A stretch of 12,621 nucleotides of DNA from CAZWUW01 sp964636895 (GCA_964636895.1 CAZWUW010000083.1:1-12621), one strand, 5' to 3'; positions 1-7,239 are shown, counted from the stretch's first letter. A program made the numbers and translations. Notes: generated by a model not told the origin, from the sequence alone.

Positions 1-41
1 TTACCAAGCGGTCCCTCAATAGCCACTCTTTTTTTGGTCAA
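1..41 (-). CDS. 5' end of an unidentified gene downstream of the ferredoxin (partial)
   Basis: Only the first 13 codons lie in the window; the rest is off the left edge. The start is a TTG (39-41) with an excellent ribosome binding site, GGGAGGTG, about 8 nt upstream. The peptide begins MTKKRVAIEGPLG. It starts about 20 nt after the ferredoxin stop, so it is very likely in the same operon. By position, after a delta-type ferredoxin, an alpha subunit of a 2-oxoacid:ferredoxin oxidoreductase would be the usual neighbour. Thirteen residues are too few to confirm that, and they do not match the usual N-terminus of that family well. The product is therefore left open. Confidence 0.55.
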   Translation of the reverse strand, partial: MTKKRVAIEGPLG

Positions 42-61
42 TCCCTTCACCTCCCTTCCGC

Positions 62-343
62 TTAGTGTACCGGCATTGCTGCCGGCGGCGCTGCTTTGCC
101 TTTACGCTCAATATGAATGGCAGCGTCCGGGCATACCGTCTGGCAAGTCCCGCAGACTATACACCCTTCCATTATCGGCTTGACCATTGGAATACCCAGA
201 AAACCCAGTTCCTTTGACCATTCAATTACTTTCACCGGACACTTTTCTATACAAAGTCCGCAGCCTTTGCAGAGCCCGGGGGTCACATTAAATTTTCCTT
301 TGTCATTTTCGTATGTATTTATTTCCCATCTTCTCTCACTCAT
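62..343 (-). CDS. 2x[4Fe-4S] ferredoxin, 2-oxoacid:ferredoxin oxidoreductase delta-like
   Basis: A 93-residue dicluster ferredoxin. Two classical motifs are visible: C25-x2-C28-x2-C31-x3-C35-P and C61-x2-C64-x2-C67-x3-C71-P, each able to bind a [4Fe-4S] cluster. The N-terminus RRWEINTYENDKGKF and the linker ELGFLGIPMVKPI between clusters resemble stand-alone KorD/VorD-type subunits, which carry electrons from a 2-oxoacid:ferredoxin oxidoreductase core to soluble ferredoxin. The ATG at 343 is preferred: GAGGAG sits 8 nt upstream, whereas the in-frame GTG at 349 would be too close. The start lies 2 nt after the stop of the rubredoxin remnant, so the genes were probably translationally coupled. 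The Ala/Pro-rich C-terminal tail after residue 82 is probably disordered. Cytoplasmic. The family is clear; the partner enzyme lies outside the window. Confidence 0.85.
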   Translation of the reverse strand: MSERRWEINTYENDKGKFNVTPGLCKGCGLCIEKCPVKVIEWSKELGFLGIPMVKPIMEGCIVCGTCQTVCPDAAIHIERKGKAAPPAAMPVH

Positions 344-345
344 TT

Positions 346-437
346 TCACAGCTCCTCAAACGAGTCTTTGCCAACACCGCATACCGGGCAGCCCCAGTCA
401 CCGGGTACGTCTTCCCACGGCACTTCCATTTTTTCAT
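346..437 (-). pseudogene. Rubredoxin with internal frameshifting deletion
   Basis: The start has a good ribosome binding site (AGGGGTGAT, about 5 nt upstream) and reads MKKWKC, a normal rubredoxin N-terminus carrying the first Cys. After the sixth codon the reading shifts. The next frame reads PWEDVPGDWGCPVCGVGKDS and ends FEEL-stop at 346, a normal rubredoxin C-terminal half with the second CxxC knuckle. Missing are the second Cys of the first knuckle and the loop up to the conserved aromatic-Glu-Asp-Val-Pro segment. Compared with a typical 52-54-residue rubredoxin, about 22 codons plus one base are gone (roughly 67 nt), so the frame is lost. A 27-residue frame from ATG 429 still covers the C-terminal half but has only two Fe ligands. 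Real decay or assembly error cannot be told apart here. Confidence 0.8.
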
Positions 438-573
438 GTTGATCACCCCTCGTATTAATATTAATTCAGCAATAGTATGTGCCCGCACAGGCATCTTATA
501 CTGATAGCACAGGACTTTCCCCGGGCCGCTCAAAATGCTAAAATATCTTTAAGCAAAGAAAGGAGTATATGCC

Positions 574-1185
574 ATGCCCGCAAAAATAAAATGCCTCGGC
601 ATTGCCGGCAGTCCCAGAAAAGGAGGCAATACTGAGGTACTGTTGCATGAGGCGCTAGCCGGCGTAGCTGAAGGCGGCGGTGAAACCGAAATCATCAGGC
701 TGCGGCTCTATAAATACGCCGGCTGTATCGGCTGTGACGGCTGTTTTAAAGAGGGTAAATGCATGGTGCAGGATGATATGCAACAAATTTACCCGAAAAT
801 ATTGGCTGCTGACCGGATTATCCTGGCCGCCCCCGTTTTTTCCATGGGCATGAACGCCCAGGCCAAGGCCATGGTGGATCGTACCCAGCGCTTCTGGTCC
901 ACCAAGTACGTTTTAAAACGGCAGGTTATCAATGACGCTGCCGCCCGCCCCCCGCGACAGGGCTTCTTTATTGCTGTCGCCGGTTCCGGCCTGCCGCGGG
1001 TGTTTGACGGAGCCGAGCAAGTAGCGCGTTATTTTTTCAAAATGATTGAAACGGCCTACCTTGGCAGTTATATGTACAACCAGACGGACGAAAAAGGAGC
1101 TATCCAGAAAAAATCGGCAGCGCTCCAGGAAGTCCGTCTGGCCGGCAAGGCTTTGGTTACATCAGATAATGAGACTCCGGACTAA
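574..1185 (+). CDS. Iron-sulfur flavoprotein / flavodoxin-family NAD(P)H:FMN reductase
   Basis: A 203-residue flavodoxin-fold protein. GIAGSPRKGGNTEVL (residues 9-23) is the FMN phosphate loop of the NADPH-dependent FMN reductase family, and APVFSMGMNAQAKAMVDR (86-103) is the second flavin-contacting segment. Between them is a compact cysteine cluster, C51-x2-C54-x2-C57-x5-C63, typical of iron-sulfur flavoproteins (ISF), where it holds a [4Fe-4S] cluster. In anaerobes ISFs move electrons from ferredoxin or rubredoxin and are linked to O2/H2O2 reduction. The ATG has AGGAG 8 nt upstream. It is divergent from the rubredoxin/ferredoxin operon, possible redox partners. Its last 9 codons and stop overlap the antisense 3' end of the next gene. 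The exact physiological acceptor cannot be told. Confidence 0.85.
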   Translation: MPAKIKCLGIAGSPRKGGNTEVLLHEALAGVAEGGGETEIIRLRLYKYAGCIGCDGCFKEGKCMVQDDMQQIYPKILAADRIILAAPVFSMGMNAQAKAMVDRTQRFWSTKYVLKRQVINDAAARPPRQGFFIAVAGSGLPRVFDGAEQVARYFFKMIETAYLGSYMYNQTDEKGAIQKKSAALQEVRLAGKALVTSDNETPD

Positions 1186-2245
1186 AGCCGGCCGGCCCGG
1201 GATACGTGATAAAGGCCGGCTCAGCATCTACCGGCAGCACTGCTTCTTCCCTGATGGAGTGCAGTAAATCAAAAACCATCTTAGCGTCACCGTATTCCAT
1301 TTCCGGAGTAACCGAAATGGGTTCCTTGCCGATAGCCGCGTTATAAAAATTCAGCAATTCGTTATAATAACCGCGCTGGGGCCGGTAGGAAATCTGCTCG
1401 GTGGTACCGTTGTTATATGCGATATTAATAGTGCCGCAATCCCGTTCTTCCAGAAAAATCATGCCCTCAGTACCAAAAATACGCAGACCGATCAAAGGAC
1501 GCTGCATCTCCTTACCGGCGCAGAAAAAGGTGAAATTACCGATAATACCGCTTTTAAACCGGACATTGGCCGTAATTACCGAGTACGGAGCGAAATCGTC
1601 CTGCTGCCGCCGGCCAAACGCCTGTACTTTATCTACCGCACCGAAGATATGCCGCAGCATGGCAATGTCATGTACACCCGTATCCAGAATGGCCCCACCC
1701 GGAAACTCGGGATACTGCCGCCATTCCCGGGCCGGAAACTTGTCTGCGGTCATATCCGCCGGAAAATCCAATATCCGGTTCTGCATAAAATAATGCACCT
1801 GCCCGATTTTCCCGGTGCGCACCAGGTCCCGGATTTTGTCCACTTCTTCATTATAACGGTAGTTTTCCGCAATCATCATGGGGATATTATATTTCCCGGG
1901 AATATCCAAACACTCCCTGGCCTGCTCTAATGTCGGCGCCAGGGGTTTTTCACATATAATGGGTTTGCCGGCGGCAGCCGCATCACGGGCCACTTTATAA
2001 TTGAGTTCAATGGGTACCATAATATCAAAAACATCAATATCCGGCCTTTTTATTATTTCCTGGTAATTGGCGTAAACACTGCCCTGGTCAATACCCAACT
2101 TATCAGCCCACTGCCGGGCCTTTCCCGGGTCGGCGTCACATAAGGCGACAATTTCATATTTGTCCGCCAACTCCTGATAAGCCGGGTAATGAAGCTTGGC
2201 AAAGGCCATCCCGGTGCCGATAATACCTACCTTTAATTTACGCAT
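1157..2245 (-). CDS. Gfo/Idh/MocA-family NAD(P)-dependent oxidoreductase
   Basis: A 362-residue protein of the usual length for this family, whose members oxidise or reduce sugars, inositols and related alcohols with a nicotinamide cofactor. The N-terminal Rossmann domain opens with VGIIGTGMAF (residues 6-15). CEKPL (98-102) carries the conserved catalytic-site Lys100. The C-terminal alpha/beta domain begins near residue 125 and contains GGAILDTGVHDIAMLRH (183-199), with the Asp188/His192 pair expected in the active site. No signal peptide or membrane segment. The start ATG follows a GGGGG stretch; a candidate promoter is listed separately. It is a single-gene unit, divergent from the ThDP enzyme and convergent on the flavoprotein. 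Substrate cannot be assigned. Confidence 0.88.
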   Translation of the reverse strand: MRKLKVGIIGTGMAFAKLHYPAYQELADKYEIVALCDADPGKARQWADKLGIDQGSVYANYQEIIKRPDIDVFDIMVPIELNYKVARDAAAAGKPIICEKPLAPTLEQARECLDIPGKYNIPMMIAENYRYNEEVDKIRDLVRTGKIGQVHYFMQNRILDFPADMTADKFPAREWRQYPEFPGGAILDTGVHDIAMLRHIFGAVDKVQAFGRRQQDDFAPYSVITANVRFKSGIIGNFTFFCAGKEMQRPLIGLRIFGTEGMIFLEERDCGTINIAYNNGTTEQISYRPQRGYYNELLNFYNAAIGKEPISVTPEMEYGDAKMVFDLLHSIREEAVLPVDAEPAFITYPGPAGFSPESHYLM

Positions 2246-2264
2246 AATAACTGCCCCCTTTTTT

Positions 2265-2293
2265 ATTCTAGTATGGTAGGGGGGAAATGGAAA
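2265..2293 (-). promoter_or_regulatory. Candidate sigma-A promoter of the Gfo/Idh/MocA gene
   Basis: On the minus strand, TTTCCA (2288-2293) and TAGAAT (2265-2270) are separated by exactly 17 nt, a reasonable -35/-10 pair (4/6 and 5/6 matches to consensus). The start codon lies about 20 nt beyond the -10, leaving a short leader that contains the G-rich ribosome binding site. Found by eye, with no statistical support. Confidence 0.3.
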
Positions 2294-2399
2294 TATACCC
2301 GGAAGAATACGCCAGGCATATAAAGGATACTACTAAGCGTGGGGCATTCACCTATTTGTTGCTCTCAAATTCACACATTGAACCGGAAGGAGCTTTATC

Positions 2400-4067
2400 A
2401 TGGGAGTGCATACCATCGTAAACAGGCAATCATCCACGGGCAACCGACACGAGACGGTGAGCCGCCACGGGACGGTAGCCGAAATTATCGTCGCCCAACT
2501 GGCCGACTGGGGTATTGGAACCGTTTACGGTGTTTCCGGCGACAGTATTTTTCCACTGCTGGATGCTATAGCCCAACAGGATAAGGTGGCGTTTTTGCCG
2601 ACCGTGCATGAGTTTTCCGCCGCCTGCATGGCTGTTGCCGAAGCCCGGCTTACCGGCCGGCCTGCTGTCTGTACGGCCACCGGTGGCCCCGGCACCGTCA
2701 ACCTGCTTAACGGCCTGGCGGAAGCCTACCGGGACAGGGTGCCGCTGCTGGCTATTACAGGTGATGTAAATAGTCAAACGCTGGGACTAAATGTCAAACA
2801 GGGCATCAACCAACAGCAATTGCTGGCTGCGGTTGCTGCTTACAGCGCCATGATCAGGGACCCCGCCGAGGCGCTCGCTGTTTTGCTGGAAGCCATGCGG
2901 GTGGCGGTGGAACTGCAGACAGCAGTCCACGTTACAATACCCAAAGACATTTTTAGCCAACCGGCCTCAGGTACTCTACTGCCTATGCCGCCGGCTATGG
3001 CACCGGCCTTGCCGCCGACAGATATTTTTGTACAGGCTGCCAGCCTGTGCAAAAGCTTTTCCCGCCCATTAATCCTGGCCGGCCAGGCGTCCCGGGGTGC
3101 CGCCGCACAAACGGTGCAACTGGCGGAATCCCTGTCTGCCGGCATAATCCTTGCCCAGGGCGCCAAAGGAATTGTGGCAGGCACCCACCCACTGGTGCTG
3201 GGCGGACTGGGCGAAGCTTATATCCCTGCTCCCCTGAGCCAGGCGGACGGGTTAATAATGATTGGCACCGCCCCTTTTGAAACAAGCTATCTGCCGCCTA
3301 ACCTGCCGGTTATCCAGTTTGCCTCCCGGCCCGAATATCTTTGGCACGCGCCGGTGCCGCCGGCTGTCGGCCTGGCCGGTGATATCCCGGGCATGCTGCA
3401 AGAATTCACCGGCCTAATGGCCGGTTACCGGCCGGCCTCGGAATGGGCGGGCATGCTGGCAACAGGCCATCATAACTGGCTCCGGCTAATCGAAGACGAC
3501 ACCCGAGACCAGTCACTGCCGCCGGCCCCCCGGCGCCTGGCCGCAGAACTAAACAGGCTGCTGACCCCTGATGCCATTTTGGCCGTAGATATCGGCGAAT
3601 TTATGCACTGGTTTGACCGCAGCTTCTGCGGCCAGCGGCAGCGCCTGCTTTTATCCGATTACTGGCGCTGTATGGGCGCGGCCTTGCCGGCGGCCATTGC
3701 CGCCAAAAGGCTGTATCCATATAAACAGGTTGTGGCTCTTACCGGCGACGGGGGCTTTATCATGAGCATGCAGGAGCTGATAACGGCCGCAAAATATGAA
3801 CTGCCGGTCAAGATTATTATTTTTAATAATAGTCAGTATGCCCTGGAAAAACACAAAATGAAAGCCGGCGGCTGGCTGCCGCTCGGCGTGAATTTGACCA
3901 ACCCTGATTTTGTAATGTTTGCCCGCGCCTGCGGGGCGGCCGGTTACCGGATTGACACCGCGGACGAACTGGCCAAAGTCCTGCCAGTGGCCCTGAATGA
4001 TAACCGTCCCACCGTGATTGAGGTGATAGTATCAACACCGGTGCCGCCACATCTAAAGCAGGCTTAA
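2400..4067 (+). CDS. ThDP-dependent enzyme, pyruvate oxidase (PoxB)/acetolactate synthase-like
   Basis: A 555-residue protein with the three-domain layout of the POX/AHAS family. The N-terminal PYR domain (about 25-190) has GVSGDS (44-49) and the ThDP-activating Glu71 in TVHEFSAACMA, followed by CTATGGPGTVNLLNGLAEAY (91-110). The central domain is about 210-340. The C-terminal PP domain has the ThDP/Mg motif, GDG at 449-451 through NN at 476-477. GVSGDS and the VCxxxxGPGxxxLxNGL pattern resemble PoxB more than biosynthetic AHAS; no AHAS small subunit gene is adjacent. AAGGAG lies 7 nt before the ATG. The N-terminal extension contains a tandem six-codon duplication (RHETVS/RHGTVA). Likely substrate is pyruvate or another 2-oxoacid, and an FAD/quinone role is inferred only. 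It is monocistronic, followed by a strong hairpin. Confidence 0.85.
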   Translation: MGVHTIVNRQSSTGNRHETVSRHGTVAEIIVAQLADWGIGTVYGVSGDSIFPLLDAIAQQDKVAFLPTVHEFSAACMAVAEARLTGRPAVCTATGGPGTVNLLNGLAEAYRDRVPLLAITGDVNSQTLGLNVKQGINQQQLLAAVAAYSAMIRDPAEALAVLLEAMRVAVELQTAVHVTIPKDIFSQPASGTLLPMPPAMAPALPPTDIFVQAASLCKSFSRPLILAGQASRGAAAQTVQLAESLSAGIILAQGAKGIVAGTHPLVLGGLGEAYIPAPLSQADGLIMIGTAPFETSYLPPNLPVIQFASRPEYLWHAPVPPAVGLAGDIPGMLQEFTGLMAGYRPASEWAGMLATGHHNWLRLIEDDTRDQSLPPAPRRLAAELNRLLTPDAILAVDIGEFMHWFDRSFCGQRQRLLLSDYWRCMGAALPAAIAAKRLYPYKQVVALTGDGGFIMSMQELITAAKYELPVKIIIFNNSQYALEKHKMKAGGWLPLGVNLTNPDFVMFARACGAAGYRIDTADELAKVLPVALNDNRPTVIEVIVSTPVPPHLKQA

Positions 4068-4074
4068 AATGCAT

Positions 4075-4113
4075 GTGCTCTTTTCTTTGTATAACCGACA
4101 AAGAAAAGAGCAC
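4075..4113. terminator. Perfect 16-bp hairpin after the ThDP gene (atypical terminator or mRNA end)
   Basis: GTGCTCTTTTCTTTGT (4075-4090) and ACAAAGAAAAGAGCAC (4098-4113) are perfect inverted repeats around a 7-nt loop, starting 7 nt after the ThDP gene stop. On the plus strand it is followed by seven A, not U. On the minus strand the stem is preceded by U7 and followed by AUGCAUUUU. Neither strand has the textbook stem-then-U-tract order. It may still end or stabilise the plus-strand transcript. Direction is uncertain. Confidence 0.6.
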
Positions 4114-4151
4114 AAAAAAACTATTATTAACGCGGTTTAGGCAGTTTACCG

Positions 4152-4226
4152 TCATGCCCGGGACCGTCTAGGGCAGCCCTCTTTACAATGCGCAGTCTCC
4201 CGCAGCATCCAGTGTCTGGTAAACAT
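4152..4226 (-). CDS. Possible 24-residue ORF behind a strong Shine-Dalgarno (hypothetical)
   Basis: On the minus strand GGAGGTGGTGA (4231-4241) is a near-perfect Shine-Dalgarno sequence, and ATG at 4226 is about 10 nt from its GGAGG. The ORF encodes a basic 24-residue peptide beginning MFTRHWMLRETAHC. A competing 35-codon frame, from GTG 4234 to the stop at 4127, reads MKKCLPDTGCCGRLRIVKRA then a Gly/Pro/Lys-rich tail; its GTG is only 2 nt from GGAGG, so initiation there looks poor. No family is recognised and no maturation enzyme lies nearby. The ribosome binding site is the best evidence that something is, or was, translated here. It could be a leader peptide or a remnant of a lost gene. 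Confidence 0.25.
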   Translation of the reverse strand: MFTRHWMLRETAHCKEGCPRRSRA

Positions 4227-4244
4227 TTTTTCACCACCTCCATA

Positions 4245-4279
4245 ATTGCATATTACTACTTTCAGTAATAATATGCAAT
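4245..4279. promoter_or_regulatory. Long near-perfect palindrome, candidate operator or hairpin
   Basis: ATTGCATATTACTACT (4245-4260) and AGTAATAATATGCAAT (4264-4279) are inverted repeats around TTC, with one mismatch in 16 pairs. In a minus-strand transcript the mismatch becomes a U-G wobble, giving a 16-bp hairpin with a 3-nt loop. It lies 3 nt upstream of the Shine-Dalgarno at 4231-4241, so it could be an operator or an RNA hairpin controlling translation. The regulator is unknown. Confidence 0.45.
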
Positions 4280-4316
4280 AATCCTTTTATTGTGCATGAA
4301 AAAAGCTGATAGCGGA

Positions 4317-4580
4317 TTAGCCGCAATCAAATAAGTTGGAGAGGGCCGCCTGCTCCCTGAATATTTGCTTATTGGCCGCCGCTAGGTAGATGTAGGCTAT
4401 AACCAGCACAGTTTTGGCAGGCAGTTTAATCTCTTCAATAAGGTTCAATACTTCCTGAACCGATACTCCGCCATCAGGAAAACCCAGGTGTATAAGGCTC
4501 TGAGAGCAATCGTCATTCAATTCCCGGAATAAGTTGCCAAAGTTCCTCTGCCAACAGGCTTGGATTGCCGTAAGCTCAGG
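4317..4580 (-). pseudogene. Unrecognised open frame without a good start, probable gene remnant
   Basis: An 88-codon minus-strand open frame between an in-frame TAG (4581-4583) and its own stop. The only usable start is a TTG at 4520 with a weak GGGAA upstream, which would give 67 residues. The upstream part also looks protein-like (ACWQRNFGNLFRELNDDC), and the middle has an amphipathic/hydrophobic run (KTVLVIAYIYLAAANKQI). It lies downstream of the GMC gene on the same strand. I do not recognise a family. It could be the tail of a decayed gene or chance coding potential. Confidence 0.25.
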
Positions 4581-4662
4581 CTAATTCCCAAACAAGGCCG
4601 AAACCAAACTATGAGAACCACTTTACCTGTTCGCCTATGCGAGAGGCTTATTAACTATCAAG

Positions 4663-6258
4663 TTAAACGGTTACTTTCTGTCGGGGCGCTAACAGCTTGC
4701 CGTTACGAACATTTTCTACAATATAATCTGCCGTCCTGGCGGCAATCGCCATTACCGTCAAGGTCGGATTTGCGCTGCCGCCGGTTACGAAAATACTGGC
4801 ATCACAAATAAACAGGTTTGGTATATCATGACTTTGACAGAAAGCATTGACCACCGACTTTTGGGGATTGCTGCCCATCCGGCAGGTGCCCATCAAATGA
4901 GCGGTATCAGGGGTTACATACATGGGTTCCCCGCCCCCGGCAGCGGCCAGTATTTCCTTGCACTTATTAACCCCGTCTTCAATAGCTGCCAGCTCATTGG
5001 CACCATAACCAAAGGTTACCCGGGGCACCGGCAGTCCATATTGGTCCTTAACTTGCGGGTCGAGGGTGACCTGATTGTTGACATTAGGTAAAACTTCGCC
5101 CACCAGAGTCAAGCGGGCAAAAAAGTTATAATCGCGCAGGAAATCCTGCAGTTGCTTGCCCCACATCATGTAATGCGTAGGTACGGCGGTGGCAAAAGAC
5201 ACCGGCCGGGCACCATGGGCGTGAATTAGATAACCCCGGGCAAAATTTTTCCTCAGGTCGGTCTCATAAAAATCAAGGGTAGTAGCCAATACAGGCGAAC
5301 CCTTATACAACCTGATTTCCTGACCAAACCTGGCCCAAATGTCATGGCTAAAATGGGGCATCAGATTTTTGCCCACCAAACCGCTGCTATTAGCCAGACC
5401 GTCGGGAAACTGGGCTGTAGCCGAATTAAACAGCAGCCGCGGCGTTTCAATACAAAATGCCGACAGGATTACTATTTTGGCCTGCTGCTCAAACTCCTTG
5501 CCGTCGTGGATATAATTAACTCCGGTTACCTGCCCGTCCTTATTCACATTAACACGGGTAACCATGGCACGTTTTTTAATCCTGGCTCCCCTCTCCACAG
5601 CCTTAGGAATATATGTTATCAGAGTGCTGAACTTAGCATTAGGGATACAACCTTGGTTACAAAATCCACGGTTGGTGCAGGGCGGCCGGTCTTCAAAGGG
5701 CGCGGACAAAATGAAGGTGGGCACTACCCGGCTCCTGATGCCCAGGCGCTCACAGCCAAGCATAAATACCTCGGCATTGGCGCTTACAGGATTACGTTCC
5801 GGATACCGAAACGGGCCCCGCGGGCCACCCCAGGGCCAGTCTTTGGGACCGGAAACGGCAGTTTCATATTCAATTTTCTCGTAATAAGGTGCTAGATCAT
5901 CGTAAGTGACTGGCCAGTCATCGGCAACCCCGTCTTCGCTTTTTACCCGGAAATCAGACGGGTGCAGCCGTAACGCCACCCCGGTAAAATGCTGGGTACC
6001 GCCGCCAACGCCCTTGCCGGAATTATTATGGCCCAGCTTCAGGGGGTTTTGGCCATCCACCAGGCGCAGGTCGGTCCAGGCCAGTTTATGGTTCATCACT
6101 AGTTCATCACTAACCCAGTCTTTTTGCGGGTCCCACCATTCGCCGGCTTCCAACACTGCCACAGACAGGCCATTGGCAGCCAGTTCCTTAGCCAGCACGG
6201 CGCCCGCCGCCCCGGCACCGACAATACAAATATCAACTTCCTGTTCACTGTTTTTCAT
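4663..6258 (-). CDS. GMC-family FAD oxidoreductase (gluconate-2-dehydrogenase-like large subunit)
   Basis: A 531-residue flavoprotein. GAGAAG (14-19) in the Rossmann beta-alpha-beta and LEAGE (36-40) bind FAD adenosine. GKGVGGGTQHFTGVALRLHP is the second GMC region. The C-terminal block HLMGTCRMG (from His454) and GGSANPTLTVMAIA supplies the active-site pair, here His454 with Asn497. A Cys-rich insert (PPCTNRGFCNQGCIPNAK) is like that of gluconate-, fructose- and related membrane-type dehydrogenases. The ATG at 6258 has GGAGG 9 nt upstream and overlaps the preceding gene by 14 nt, so an upstream in-frame ATG (6282) is less likely. No signal peptide, so probably cytoplasmic. It is last in a four-gene operon. 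Substrate is likely a sugar or alcohol; the acceptor is unknown. Confidence 0.9.
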   Translation of the reverse strand: MKNSEQEVDICIVGAGAAGAVLAKELAANGLSVAVLEAGEWWDPQKDWVSDELVMNHKLAWTDLRLVDGQNPLKLGHNNSGKGVGGGTQHFTGVALRLHPSDFRVKSEDGVADDWPVTYDDLAPYYEKIEYETAVSGPKDWPWGGPRGPFRYPERNPVSANAEVFMLGCERLGIRSRVVPTFILSAPFEDRPPCTNRGFCNQGCIPNAKFSTLITYIPKAVERGARIKKRAMVTRVNVNKDGQVTGVNYIHDGKEFEQQAKIVILSAFCIETPRLLFNSATAQFPDGLANSSGLVGKNLMPHFSHDIWARFGQEIRLYKGSPVLATTLDFYETDLRKNFARGYLIHAHGARPVSFATAVPTHYMMWGKQLQDFLRDYNFFARLTLVGEVLPNVNNQVTLDPQVKDQYGLPVPRVTFGYGANELAAIEDGVNKCKEILAAAGGGEPMYVTPDTAHLMGTCRMGSNPQKSVVNAFCQSHDIPNLFICDASIFVTGGSANPTLTVMAIAARTADYIVENVRNGKLLAPRQKVTV

Positions 6259-6838
6259 GTCGCACCGCCTCCCATGGGTCATAAGCGCCCAATTCTACCC
6301 GCACATAACCGCGGGGATAGGCCGGACCGGCATACCCCATTGCTGACCATACAGCCGGCAGGGAAGCATAGAGAGACAAAACTTCCCTCAACAACCGCTG
6401 AAAAAACTCTTTCGCCGGCACTTTCTGCCAGCTTAAGCCCGGCGGCAAGCCGCCAGCTATCTGGGTAAGCACGGTATCCTGCGCTTGATCAGGCAGGTCT
6501 CTAAAGGCTTTCTTAAAAAGCGCCCTGGCCGTCTCATCTATTCCTTTTAGCCCATTGGTATAAAAGCTTTTATCATCCGGCAGTTGGGCTTTACGATATC
6601 CTTCACCGACGTCGCCGGCAATTTTACGGTCAATATGAGCAGCCACCTGGTTCAGCAATTCCTCCCGCTCATCGGCTAAAAGACGCGTACAGACAGCTTT
6701 TAATACTCTGGCCTGACCGGCGGAAAAAAATAGCAGCTGGCCCGGCTCCCCGATCCGGCTGAACACCACTTCCTGTGTACGGTCATCCCAGGCCTCATGG
6801 CTTTGCATGACATCAAAATCCGGATAATTTCCCTGCAT
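6245..6838 (-). CDS. Gluconate 2-dehydrogenase subunit 3 family protein
   Basis: About 197 residues. The N-terminus NYPDFDVMQSHEAWDDRTQEVV and the C-terminus SAMGYAGPAYPRGYVRVELG followed by DPWE are characteristic of the gluconate 2-dehydrogenase subunit 3 family, the small partner of GMC flavoprotein subunits. Proteobacterial homologues carry a Tat signal and work in the periplasm; none is visible here, so a cytoplasmic complex is inferred. The ATG at 6838 is favoured because AGGTGA precedes it by a few bases. An in-frame GTG at 6847 would overlap the upstream stop as GTGA and is also possible. The 3' end overlaps the GMC start, suggesting coupled translation and equal dosage of the two subunits. 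Confidence 0.85.
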   Translation of the reverse strand: MQGNYPDFDVMQSHEAWDDRTQEVVFSRIGEPGQLLFFSAGQARVLKAVCTRLLADEREELLNQVAAHIDRKIAGDVGEGYRKAQLPDDKSFYTNGLKGIDETARALFKKAFRDLPDQAQDTVLTQIAGGLPPGLSWQKVPAKEFFQRLLREVLSLYASLPAVWSAMGYAGPAYPRGYVRVELGAYDPWEAVRHEKQ

Positions 6839-6843
6839 CTTTT

Positions 6844-7239
6844 TCACCTGCCCCAGTATAATACAAGCAAACCCAATACACTAATGGCGCTCAACATCAA
6901 AGGGAGTATAAAAGGCGGGCCGGTAAGCACATTACGGAGTTCCCAGCCGCCAACCCTGAGCATCACACCCCGCACATGCACGACAAAGCCGTACAAAGCC
7001 ACCAGTAAGGTAATACCTAGCAGCGCGCCGTAAACAGTCTTCAGCCACGGGACATTATAAAAAGCCAGCGCCAATCCGGTCAGCCCCAGTACCGGCGAAG
7101 CGGTAACCGGTGTCCACATCACCGGGGTGCGGAAATTTCCGCGGTAATGAAACAGACCCACTTGTGCACCGATTAACAAAAAAGCCAGGGCAACAAATAA
7201 AATCAAAACTCTGTCTAACGGCCACCCATTCCAAAACAT
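6844..7239 (-). CDS. Small integral membrane protein, about four TM helices
   Basis: About 131 residues, mostly hydrophobic, with four predicted membrane segments: roughly residues 9-29 (VLILFVALAFLLIGAQVGLF), 46-64, 69-91 and 107-129. A conserved-looking loop, HYRGNFRTPVMWTPV, lies between helices 1 and 2. No haem-binding His pair or Cys motif stands out, so it is not an obvious cytochrome. The start is ATG 7239, with GGAG 9 nt upstream; the TTG just before it is in frame but less well spaced. It sits between the ferritin-like gene and the GMC small subunit, separated by short gaps. This suggests a membrane anchor or quinone-side partner for the dehydrogenase. That role is inference; I do not recognise the family. 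Confidence 0.75.
   Translation of the reverse strand: MFWNGWPLDRVLILFVALAFLLIGAQVGLFHYRGNFRTPVMWTPVTASPVLGLTGLALAFYNVPWLKTVYGALLGITLLVALYGFVVHVRGVMLRVGGWELRNVLTGPPFILPLMLSAISVLGLLVLYWGR

Noticed and set aside
454..465. AT-rich 12-bp palindrome ATTAATATTAAT in the rubredoxin/flavoprotein divergent region
   Set aside because: It is short, of low complexity, and may simply be part of an AT-rich promoter; no paired -35/-10 could be set with confidence.
4127..4234. 35-residue Cys-containing frame as a SCIFF- or mycofactocin-type RiPP precursor
   Set aside because: It lacks the Cys spacing or C-terminal motifs of those families, and no radical SAM enzyme is in the window. The nearby GMC gene alone is not enough.
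5344..5895. 183-codon plus-strand frame inside the GMC gene
   Set aside because: It is fully antisense to a strongly conserved GMC protein and has no recognisable domain.
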